The notes below the pieces were generated by a model. It was not told the origin of the DNA, ran no database searches, and was given only the letters and a program-made list of their open reading frames with translations. Below, piece after piece: positions 1 to 8,979 of a DNA stretch of 64,000 nucleotides. The stretch's first letter is position 1. Each line of letters begins with the position of its first letter. Origin of the DNA: Phoebastria nigripes. Its lineage: Eukaryota; Chordata; Aves; Procellariiformes; Diomedeidae. The stretch covers positions 411,868-475,867 of the forward strand of contig JAYKAV010002925.1 in the NCBI GenBank assembly GCA_035582835.1, given 5' to 3'. A program made the translations under genes and the position numbers.

Positions 1-1260
1 CAATCTTCAACTAGATCAGGTTGCTCAGAGCCCCGTCCAACCTGACCTTGAATGTTTCCAGGGATGGGGCATCTACCACCTCTCTGGGCAACCTGTTCCA
101 GTGTTTCACCACCCTCAGCGTAAAAAGTGTCTTCCTTATATCTAGTCTAAATCTACCCTCTTCTAGTTTAAAACCATTTCCCCTTGTCCTATCACAACTG
201 GCCATGTTAAAAAGTTTGTCCCCATCTTTCTTATAAGCCCCCTTTAAGTACTGAAAGGCTNCAATAAGGTCTCCCCAAAGCCTTCTCTTCTCCAGGCTGA
301 ACAACCCCAACTCTCTCAGCCTTTCTTCATAGGAGAGGNGTTCCATCCCCCTGATCATTTTTCTGACCCTCCTCTGGAACCGCTCCAACAGGTCNGTGTC
401 TTTCCTGTGCTGAGGGCTCCAGAGCCAGACACAGTACTCCAGGTGGGGTCTCACCAGAGCAGAGTAGAAGGGGCAGAATCACCTCCCTTGACCTGCTGGC
501 CACGCTTCTTTGGATGCAGCCCAGGATACGGTTGGCCTTCTGGGCTGCGAGCGCACACTGTCAGCTCGTGTCCAGCTTTTCATCCACCAGTACCCCCAAG
601 TCCTTTGCGGCAGGGCAGCTCTTAATCCCTTCATCCCCCAGCATGTATTGACACCAGGGTTGGCCCCGACCCATGTGCAGGACCTTGCACTTGGCCTTGT
701 TGAACCTCATGAGGTTCACACGGGCCCACTTCTCAAGCTTGTCCAGGTCCCTCTGGATGGCATCCCGTCCCTCAGGCATGTCAAACACACCACTCAGCTT
801 GGCGTCATCGGCAAACTTGCTGAGGGTGCACTCGATCCCACTGTCTATGTCATTGATGAAGATATTAAACAGTACTGGTCCCAGTACGGACCCCTGCGGG
901 ATGCCACTTGTCACAGATCTCCATCTCGATATTGAGCCGTTGACCACTACCCTCTGGATGTGACCATCCAACCAATTCCTCACCCACCGGACAGTCCACC
1001 CATCGAATCCATACCTCTCCAGTTTAGAGAGAAGGGTGTTGTAGGGGACCGTGTCAAAGGCCTTACAGAGGTCCAGATAGATGACATCTGTAGCCCTTCC
1101 CATGTCCACTGATGTAGTCACTCCATCACAGAAGGCCACTAGGTTGGTCAGGCAGGACTTGCCCTTGGTGAAGCCATGCTGGTTGTCTCNAATCANCTCC
1201 CTGTCCTCCATGTGCCTTAGCATAGCTTCCAGCAGGATCTGTTCCATGATCTTCCCAGAC
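1..1260 (-). mobile_element. CR1 LINE, 5'-truncated, minus strand, runs off left edge
   Basis: This is a non-LTR retrotransposon of the CR1 clade inserted in reverse orientation. Read on the minus strand it enters in the palm region of the reverse transcriptase (near 1260), continues through the C-terminal part of ORF2 and stops at the window edge. The last few dozen bases of the 3' UTR and the octamer tail are therefore outside the window. 5' truncation is usual for CR1, because reverse transcription at the target rarely completes. The 3' part matches the copy at 20861-21406 (same GTTGCTCAGAGCCC-type 3' end), so both belong to one subfamily. The frame is broken between about 455 and 560, and several Ns fall inside. 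The copy is dead. I am confident of the CR1 assignment and less sure of the subfamily. Confidence 0.95.
11..454 (-). pseudogene. CR1 ORF2 C-terminal fragment
   Basis: The 147 codons on the minus strand carry the characteristic CR1 C-terminal region: [15 protein letters not shown] at the start, then [18 protein letters not shown] (about residues 40-58), [27 protein letters not shown] and finally [16 protein letters not shown] near the C-terminus. It ends at a natural stop at 11-13, which in CR1 lies just upstream of the short 3' UTR. It is separated from the reverse transcriptase core at 561-1262 by a frameshift. It has no independent promoter or start, because the Met is internal to the ancestral ORF2. 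It matches the plus-strand copy at 20868-21176 almost line for line. Confidence 0.88.
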
Positions 1261-1262
1261 AT
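561..1262 (-). pseudogene. CR1 ORF2 reverse transcriptase fragment
   Basis: This is an open stretch of 233 codons on the minus strand encoding the central reverse transcriptase of CR1, which copies element RNA into the nicked target. Visible motifs in order are HGFTKGKS (residues about 30-36), motif [10 protein letters not shown] with its aspartate near 64, [11 protein letters not shown] (about 119-129) and the catalytic FADD box (about 150-153), here followed by AKL where related copies have TKL. Two X residues come from Ns. The N-terminal endonuclease is missing through 5' truncation. The thumb and C-terminal region continues in another frame at 11-454, so a frameshift near 455-560 has killed the protein. 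The initiating Met is at the truncation junction and is not a real start. Confidence 0.9.
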
Positions 1263-4016
1263 TTAATTTAGTACTTTATATTTGGAATAGTGGCAAGCAC
1301 TTTCTTGATCTACCTCTTTGCAAACTGCTATATAACTTCAAACTTTGGCAGTTCCTTCTNTGCAGTTTTTTTGGAGTTCTTTCCACATCTCAGCAATGTT
1401 CTCAGTAGATTGAATCCAGCCATCACCTAAAGTTTGTTTGATAGTAAGTAAAATATGAGAGCATTGATAGAGAATAGCTAGCAAGTATCTTCCAAGTAAC
1501 GCATGCAATTAATAATCTTTCCAATATACATATTAATAACACAACAATAGATTCATGGCAATTATTAAGTTGTATTTTATGACAAGAGCTGAGAGGAAAT
1601 CTATGAACATGCTTCAGAACAAAGAATAAGCAGTTGATTCAATTCATTCACCTATGCCAACACTGTTTCCTAATCATTGCTTTCAAAAGAATAATTCTTC
1701 TAATGTAATTTCAGTTTTCCTGCATGTTTTTTGAACATTTGCATTTGCCATGGAATGAAATGCACACTTCATTTTTTTTAACCTAATTACACTGGAACTG
1801 CTTGAGAATTCTCCATACGGGATCTTTTAGGACATTTGTCTGTGCTATAGAACCCCCCTCTGAATAATGACAAAAGACTGTGATAAACAAAAACTAGAAA
1901 TGAAACCAAATGTGAGCTTGTTAAGCAGGGAAAAGGAAAATGATGCTATTGGATAAAAGAGAAATATTAGTGTTTTGTCCATTACTGTGATTCAGCTCCT
2001 TAATCAGTTATATGGAACTGTATCATTTTTATGAAGCTAGAGTTGACAAAAAAGATTAAAGGTATTTTGCCACTGATTCTGTACNAAGTTCAAAAAGCAC
2101 CCTCCATCCAGGAAATGGGGAATAGCTCTTTGATGCTATAAACATGGCTATTTATTAATTAATGAATTTTAGTTTTTGTTGCATCTTAATAAAGCTCATC
2201 ATAATTTTAAATTATTTTAAACATATTTATGAAATAGAAACTATAATTAACCTTAAACATATTTAAATAAAAGTAGAGGAACATTACAGTCTACTAGTAA
2301 CACTGACAATTTTAATCTGTTAGGAGTCTAACAAAATAATGGTCAAGCAACTTGGGCCAGGCAGTGTAGTTTTCGTTCTAAGTAATGTAAGACTGATGCA
2401 TTCTGCAAGATGCATGGGTGCTCTTGAAAGTTTGTCTCTTGGTATGTGCTCTGTGGGGGACCATTATTAATTTCAAATATTAATCTAAAAATGGGGGTAT
2501 GGATTTTGTAGATTGAATTATGGATTGAATTCAGTTGCTGGTAAAATACTACATATATTCATTTGACTAGAATTGCTCATTTCTGCTTAAATTCTAGTAT
2601 ACAGAAGACATATAAAGGTGATTTTTGCCCAAAGGCTATTAGAGGATCATTTGTATCTTAGGTATGCACAAAATATTGTAATACATGCAGATAGCAAGGT
2701 GAACAATCTCTTCTGGAAAAAAAACTTTGTTCCTATGTCGCTCTTAGATGAAGATAAAATATTCTGGGGAAGGAGCCTTTATTATAACCTCTCCCTTACT
2801 TCCAAAAGAGGTGAAAGTTGCAAGAGGAGAATGAGAAGCCCCTTAAGGTATGGCATCTTATCACCAACTTACCTGTTAGCTGCTTTTACAGAGACAGTGG
2901 TGTCCCTCCTTCCTCACCCATCTGGCTGTACATCCCTGCTGCTTCCCTCCAGCTGGGTCTAGTGCTTGTCCAGCCCTCTGAAAGCTGGGTTAGCTTCCCA
3001 AACTGTCAGCAAACTAACCCAGGGGAAAAAAGGTCTGCTGCTTCCAAAGGCTGCTGTTTCAGTGAGCTGAACAGAATTATTGGGGAGTCAGACAAGTGCC
3101 AGTGCACTGGGAAAATGAGATGGAGGGGTAGAGAGTAAAAGTAGGCTGTGAGATTGGCTTGTAGATCACAAAACTTCACTCTCTGAGCCCTGAAGTAGAG
3201 CCTGCAGCAAGGGACATGTGCTCTAGAGTGCTGACAAGTGCCTCTCCAGCACCTATGGACTGGTGATGGAGAGGCCGTCTCCTGATGGAGAAGTTAGTTA
3301 GTTACAGATGCAAACCTGTGCTTGTACGACAGAGAATATTTGTTACTTGTTCTCAGTCCTTCTTTCCCTTCTAGCTTATGCAGCCNACCATAACCCAGAA
3401 GTAGGCTGGTGGTAGACTGGAAATAGTAAAGCTAAAATANGCTAGAAGACAGGAACCAATCTGCAGGGTGGTGTGGCCAGGTGTCTCTTTGTACATGTAG
3501 ATATTTGGGAAAGTGAATTCAGACCAAAATATCTACAGCTCTAAAGCTCAGAGACAGACAGGTTGTGTTGACTAAGGATGGACTTGGCTGAATCAGGAGA
3601 AACACTTCTTGGCAACCTTATTTTTGAGTGAGCATGTGTTCAGCTGAATGGAAAAAATACAGACAAGGCAAGGATATAATTGTCAGGGAACTCGAAAGGG
3701 AGATTGCACAAAGGAGTACTTCAAAGCCAGTACAAGAAAATCTGNCTGTATATGTACACAGCTTGACTTCTTGCCACCTCCGCATCTGCAGCATCTCTGT
3801 AAATAATTTCCTGGCATTCTTTTGTGGTATTTATTATTCAGTATGCAGTTCATGAACCACTGGGGAGAATGAGTTTGTTGCTACATCAGAGGGACTTGAC
3901 TGAACATAAAGTAGGAAGACTGTATGGTTCAACATGTTTGTCATGGATAAATATCAGCACTACATTCACAATTCCACTGAACTTGTGATTAAAGTGCTAT
4001 TTGCAACTGAGCAATA
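1261..4016. other. Unique AT-rich non-coding DNA
   Basis: I see no repeat, RNA gene or convincing exon between the two CR1 copies. The stretch at about 2150-2350 is particularly AT-rich. Two overlapping plus-strand ORFs at 2618-2962 and 2818-3138 (114 and 106 codons) lie in different frames, have no recognisable domain and look like chance. A minus-strand donor-like CAG|GTAAGT occurs at 2873, but no matching acceptor was found. Confidence 0.6.
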
Positions 4017-4142
4017 ATAGAATCATAGAATCATAGAATCATAGAATCGTTTAGGTTAGAAAAGACCTTTAAGATCATCGAGTCCAACCATTAACCTAAC
4101 ACTGCCAAGTCCACCACTAAACCATGTCCCTAAGCGCCTCAT

Positions 4143-4523
4143 CTACACGTCTTTTAAATACCTCCAGGGATGGTGACTCCACCACTTCCCTGGGCAGCCT
4201 GTTCCAATGTTTAACCACTCTTTCAGGAAAGAAATTTTTCCTAATGTCCAATCTAAACCTCCCCTGGCGCAACTGAGGCCATTTCCTCTCGTCCTATCGC
4301 TAGTTGCTTGGGAGAAGAGACCAACACCCACCTCGCTGCAACCTCCTTTCAGGTAGTTGTAGAGCGCGATAAGGTCTCCCCTCAGCCTCCTCTTCTCCAC
4401 ACTAAACAGTCCCAGTTCCCTCAGCTGCTCCTCGTAAGATTTGTTCTCCAGACCCTTCACCACTTTCGTTGCCCTCCTCTGGACATGCTCCAGCACCTCA
4501 ATGTCTTTCTTGTAGGGGCCCAA
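4143..4523 (-). pseudogene. CR1 ORF2 C-terminal fragment (frameshifted)
   Basis: The frame begins in the region [20 protein letters not shown] and continues with [40 protein letters not shown] and SDRTRGNGL, all typical of the CR1 ORF2 C-terminus. The protein then slips out of frame: after [11 protein letters not shown] the expected FRLDIRK and [10 protein letters not shown] signatures appear in distorted form ([13 protein letters not shown]), which indicates a second frameshift near 4270. It overlaps the reverse transcriptase fragment at 4457-4523 in another frame. It is a dead remnant of one ancestral ORF2. Confidence 0.85.
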
Positions 4524-5145
4524 AACTGAACACAGTATTCGAGGTGCGGCCTCACCAGTGCCGAGTACAGGGGGACAATGACTTCCCTAGTCCTGCTGGC
4601 CACACTGTTTCCGATACAAGCCAGGATGCCGTTGGCCTTCTTGGCCACCTGGGCACACTGCCGGCTCATATTCAGCCGGCTGTCAACCAGCACCCCCAGG
4701 TCCTTTTCCGACAGGCAGCTTTCCAGCCACTCTTCCCCAAGGCTGTAGCATTGCGTGGGGTTGTTGTGGCCAAAGTGGAGGACCCGGCACTTGGCCTTGT
4801 TGAACCTCATNCAGTTGGCCTCAGCCCATCGAACCAGCCTGTCTAAATCCCGCTGTAGAGCCTTCCTACCCTCAAGTAGATCAACACTTCTGCCCANCTT
4901 GGTGTCATCTGCAAACTTACTGAGGGTGCACTCAATCCCCTCCTCCAGATCATTGATAAAGATATTGAACAGAACTGGCCCCAATACTGAGCCCTGGGGG
5001 ACACCACTTGTGACCAGCCGCCAACTGGATTTAACTCCATTCACCACAACTCTTTGGGCTTGGCCATCCAGCCAGTTTTTTACCCAGCAAAGAGTACACC
5101 CAGCCAAACCATGAGCAGCCAATTTCTCCAGGAGAATGCTGTATG
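4457..5145 (-). pseudogene. CR1 ORF2 reverse transcriptase fragment
   Basis: A minus-strand ORF extends to 5236, but only its part up to about 5145 is CR1. The first ~28 residues of the open frame are read from flanking DNA and form an accidental chimera. Recognisable sequence includes [38 protein letters not shown] (about residues 78-96 of the open frame) and the catalytic FADD box (about 108-111). These are followed by [12 protein letters not shown], the [15 protein letters not shown] segment and [13 protein letters not shown] at the end. Motif A is lost with the 5' truncation, so no active enzyme could be made. A frameshift near 4457-4523 moves the C-terminal region into the neighbouring frame. 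Confidence 0.9.
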
Positions 5146-5173
5146 GTATGTATAGATTACATACCAAAAAAGT

Positions 5174-5217
5174 AAGCAGTTTTTGGTTGGCTAAAGCAGT
5201 TTTTGGTTGGCTAAAGC
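5174..5217. repeat. 20-base tandem duplication
   Basis: The unit GCAGTTTTTGGTTGGCTAAA occurs at 5176-5195 and again, identically, at 5196-5215, with two more matching bases on each side. It begins 29 bases past the 5' end of the CR1 at 4017-5145. Confidence 0.95.
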
Positions 5218-5302
5218 TATATGCTGACTGCAGCATGAATTGCAGTAGCTCTATATGAGGAGAATGAAAGTATTAAAAAGATTCTGTTACCTGTTTCTGA
5301 AG

Positions 5303-5336
5303 AAATGTTTACATTTGTTTACGATTGTAAACATTT
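5303..5336. repeat. Inverted repeat, 11-base arms
   Basis: AAATGTTTACA (5303-5313) and its reverse complement TGTAAACATTT (5326-5336) flank a 12-base loop. Surrounding sequence to about 5410 is rich in AAAACCAAAATG-like text, possibly an old diverged repeat. No function can be assigned. Confidence 0.8.
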
Positions 5337-6667
5337 GAACTTTCAAACAAAACCTTTTGGTCAACAAAAAAGTATTTCAGAATGCCCATTAAACTAAAAC
5401 CAAAATGCTTGAACATCTGTAATGTTCTTGCCAATGGAGCATTTCTGTGNTGGCAACTGAACTCTGTAGTACACGGGATTTTGAAATGTTTATGTCTTTT
5501 TTTCTGAGTTTCTCAAAGCTTTTGTTTTTTCCTCCTGGAAACACTCTATGTGTGGCAGAGGTGTGGAGATCCAGAGAAGGAAGCTTCTGCAGAGCTATCT
5601 TCAGGGGTTCCTTCAACCAGAAGCTGAAAGTAGCTCCTCCTCCAGTTAGGCTTTTNTGTACGTACGTGCTGTATGACAAGCTGAGCAAGACTCTGCAGCA
5701 TACAGTGAATGTTGCAGGATTTCTTCTGCCCTGTTCTCTCTGCCCTTTGTACACACTGTGGAAGGGTAAGTCTGACCTGGAGTGAAATGGTTTGGGCTGG
5801 AGTCCAAGCTGTGAGCCTGGGAATGAGGCATGTGAGAGGGAATGAGGAAGAAGAGAAGGTATGGGAAGTGAGATACATTGTGAGAAAGCTGGTAACTATT
5901 GCTCTACAGTTATTAAAGGTGGGGTTGTAAGGCCAATTTTGAGGGAAAATACAGAGCTGAGCAGAAAATGAAAGCTGTTTTGGCTAGAGCCCTACTAGGG
6001 AAAAGTAGGAGCTAAAAACTGAGCTCTTACTGATCAGCAAGCTGAAAGCTTGCTTCCCCTGTCTTTGTAATACCCCTTTGTAATGGGGTGGAAAATCTGC
6101 TAAACATCTTGTCAGCAAAATATTCTAACATATTATTTATCATAGGTAAAGTAGTCCTTGTGTTGAGAGTATCTTTGTATCAGGAGAAACAATTTTCTTC
6201 ATTTTTAGGGGAGAAGGAAGACAATGGGCCTCTCAAAAGAGTTCAATGCCCTGAGCTTTAGGAAAACAGGAGGAGAATAGTGACAGAATTCTATCACATT
6301 TGCAATAGAAAATGCTATTAAGAGTGGAAAGACAGGTAAATTAAAAGTTTCAGAAGAGCTATTCAAACTGAATGAGATACTTAGCTAAAACACAAATCCT
6401 CTCCCCTAAGAAAAACAGCTTTCTTCTTTTTATAATCTTTCCTTGGAAAATTAGTCAAGACTTGTCACCTGATACCTTTCTATTTTTACTACTTAACAGA
6501 GCCACAGTTAAGAGCAGGAATGGTGAAGTTCAATCTTTAGAACCAAAATCTTGTCTTAACTGTACACTAATGCACCATCTGCATTGATGTAGACTCTGAA
6601 TACACGCTACTGTAGACTCATTTATTTGTTTTAGAATTTGGAAAGTTGTTAGGCAATGTCTGTCAGG

Positions 6668-6695
6668 TATTACATACATTGCTATGTATGTAATA
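6668..6695. repeat. Perfect hairpin, 12-base arms, 4-base loop
   Basis: TATTACATACAT (6668-6679) is followed by the loop TGCT (6680-6683) and the exact reverse complement ATGTATGTAATA (6684-6695). The stem is AT-rich and short, so it could extrude as a cruciform. It is too short for a microRNA precursor, and no terminator role is expected in a bird genome. Confidence 0.95.
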
Positions 6696-8877
6696 AATAT
6701 TTAGGCTGTATTGTCTACTGGTAAGGGCAATAAATTAGAAATATTTTGCTCAGTTCTGTTAATAGCAATGGAAGACTTCAATGAGTTGGAAGCAAAGATA
6801 GCGTACATTTCAACACTATTCATCTTGCATTGTTTTAGACTACTTGCATTGCATGCACAGTGTCTCAGCTTCCGATATAGGTACTGTGAATGTTGGTGTT
6901 GATCAAAAGGACATTTTTTTCCTTGAAATTTGGTGCAGTTTATCATCCTATGTCCTGAATGTCTCTAAAATACCTTACATTTCTGTTTGCCTAGGAAAAC
7001 NCCATGGGAGGTGAATCAGGTGGAAAAATAGGTTATAATTTCATCTCACAGAGCATTTTCCAGAAACATTCATCTCATTAGAAAGCTTCAAAGTTGTCAG
7101 AAAGGGAGACCACCATTAACAGGAGAGCAGGAGCCATNGAATTCTGTATGGTTATAGGAGCTTTTGCATTCTTGATCTCCAGCATTGTGACAAAGATGTA
7201 GTCCAGTCCTGAAAGCTTGCAGTCTGAAAACCACTGTATGCTGTACTTCAACAGCATGGCTCAATCCTAGATTGGGCCATCTCTTTTAATCTGTTTCTGG
7301 GAATGGTCCAAAAGACTTTCGTTATAACATCTACTGTCCATGATGAGCTTAGAGGTTGGAAATCTTTAAATTAAACTGGGAAGGAACTAGCTGACATGCT
7401 GTGGGTAATATCTTAAAATAAGTGGTTTATTGCTTTGTTTTGGGATATTTGTACTTGGGAAGGACTGAATGTAGTTTCGTGTACTTCATACATTTTTAAA
7501 AGTATCTTACGTAGTAAAATTAGTATATGTTGAAATAACATGTTTTACCTTGCCATTGGATCAACTAAGAACATGCACATTCTTATTTATGGATCAGCGA
7601 TCAGCTGATCAGCAGGAACACGTTACATGCCTTAATGTAATCATGCATACATACTCTTAATCACCTTTAAAACAGTTTACCTCCATCTGTGAGTGCTGCA
7701 GAACTGTAATTGCGAGGCAGTGTCTGAGCCTTTGGCCACTGCTGTGAAATACAATCTTCCACACAGATAATATTCTGCAAGACTATTTCCAACAATGGGT
7801 CTTATTTGCAAATGTAACAGACTAAAGTAAAATATGCTTCTCTGGATCAAAAGCCAATCAAACCCCCTTCTTCTAATGAGAGATGAGACCAGAATAGTAG
7901 AAAACATGTTGTGAACAGTCATCAATTAATTAAGAAAAAATGTCTGATTTGGGGATTGAGCCAGACGTGCTGTGAATGGGGTTGTCAGGCACAAGTGCTG
8001 AGTAATGCTAGTAGGAGAGAAAGGGGAAGCTATAATCATCCTAGTCTCTGCTACATCTTCTAGTGATCTGATCAGAACCAGTTGGCTAAGGATTTGTCTG
8101 GCCCTGGAAGAAGCTACCTAGTGTAGACTCACCCTTTCAGAAAACAGGTAAAAAGACAGGTTATGCAATGTTTTGACCACTTTCATTCATCTCAGGAGGG
8201 ACTGTGATACTGTAAAAAAGAAATAAAAATCAATGCAACAGAAATCAGTTGAGATATCAGGTTTAGGAGCATTTTGCTTTCTATAATATGAACATGATAA
8301 TGAAGTATTAGAAGACTTGGATCTCAACAGTGTGTCCCAGAACTGGTTGCCTGCTAAATAGGCCTCCTCTACAGTAATTAAAGCCCCTGGTAGACATAAA
8401 TTTGACAGTACTGCTAATTACCCAACCTTGTTCACTGAAAGGGAGCTAGTTGCCTGTAAAACAGANTAAGTGTAATGTAATAGAAATGACAAAGACTCAG
8501 AGTTCAAGAGGAAAAAGAATACGTTTGGGATTAGGAGCGCAAGCATCTTTATGTAGTTTCTCCTTGTATTTATGCAGACCTGAAATTCGTTCAGCAGACA
8601 ATTGTGGGGAGCAAAGAGCTAATGTGACTCATGAACACTGGCCCTCCTGTGGGCTTGATTTTGGTTTTTTTTTCTGAGTACTTCCTTTTTCATTAGTGAT
8701 CCCAGGGAACCAGTATTGCGTGCTTAGCTCTGCTGCTCCTCATCATGCCCAAACAATGAGTCAGGTTGCAAGAATCAGGTTGGCCTTGCTTAATAAAACA
8801 TCATTTTTTGTAAATCTTTCTGCCTGTTTCGTCTTTTAGCAGTAATGAAGTATTCATATCAAGTAACAGTTTTTTCT

Positions 8878-8879
<2 letters not shown>

Positions 8880-8955
<76 letters not shown>

Positions 8956-8979
8956 GTTTTTTGTTTTTTTTTTTTTTTT
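8880..8979. repeat. Poly(T) tract: 75 uninterrupted T then T-rich to 100 bases
   Basis: Positions 8880-8954 are uninterrupted T, followed by GG, six T, G and sixteen T to 8979. Read on the other strand it is a long poly(A). No gene-like sequence or well-placed poly(A) signal lies beside it that would mark a processed pseudogene. The exact length is uncertain because sequencers slip on such runs. Confidence 0.95.

Larger units (their letters stand above)
4017..5145 (-). mobile_element. CR1 LINE, 5'-truncated, minus strand, 3' tail intact
   Basis: On the plus strand the element opens at 4017 with a run of ATAGAATC units, the reverse complement of the CR1 3' octamer tail. It continues through the 3' UTR and ORF2 C-terminus, and loses homology near 5145, where the CR1-like text breaks off into unique DNA. 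This copy belongs to a different subfamily from the one at 1-1260: its 3' region carries CTAAACCATGTCCCTAAG and the short 3' UTR seen again at 55304-55726. No target-site duplication is evident, as usual for CR1. A 20-base tandem repeat starts only 29 bases beyond the 5' junction. Confidence 0.95.
5146..8879. other. Unique non-coding DNA
   Basis: Apart from the tandem duplication and inverted repeats listed separately, no gene can be supported. An open stretch at 5559-5765 ends at a donor-like GG|GTAAGT and is discussed as a weak exon candidate. Around 7593-7613 there is a cluster of GATCAGC units containing the 12-base palindrome GATCAGCTGATC. Remaining ORFs (6372-6587, 7677-7925, 8450-8677) have no recognisable content. 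Confidence 0.6.

Noticed and set aside
510..935. 141-codon plus-strand ORF
   Set aside because: It is antisense to the CR1 reverse transcriptase. The open frame comes from the codon structure of the opposite strand.
2860..2885. Minus-strand splice donor CAG|GTAAGT
   Set aside because: No acceptor with a pyrimidine tract was found upstream on that strand.
4469..5114. Plus-strand ORFs of 125 and 119 codons
   Set aside because: Antisense shadows of the minus-strand CR1 ORF2.
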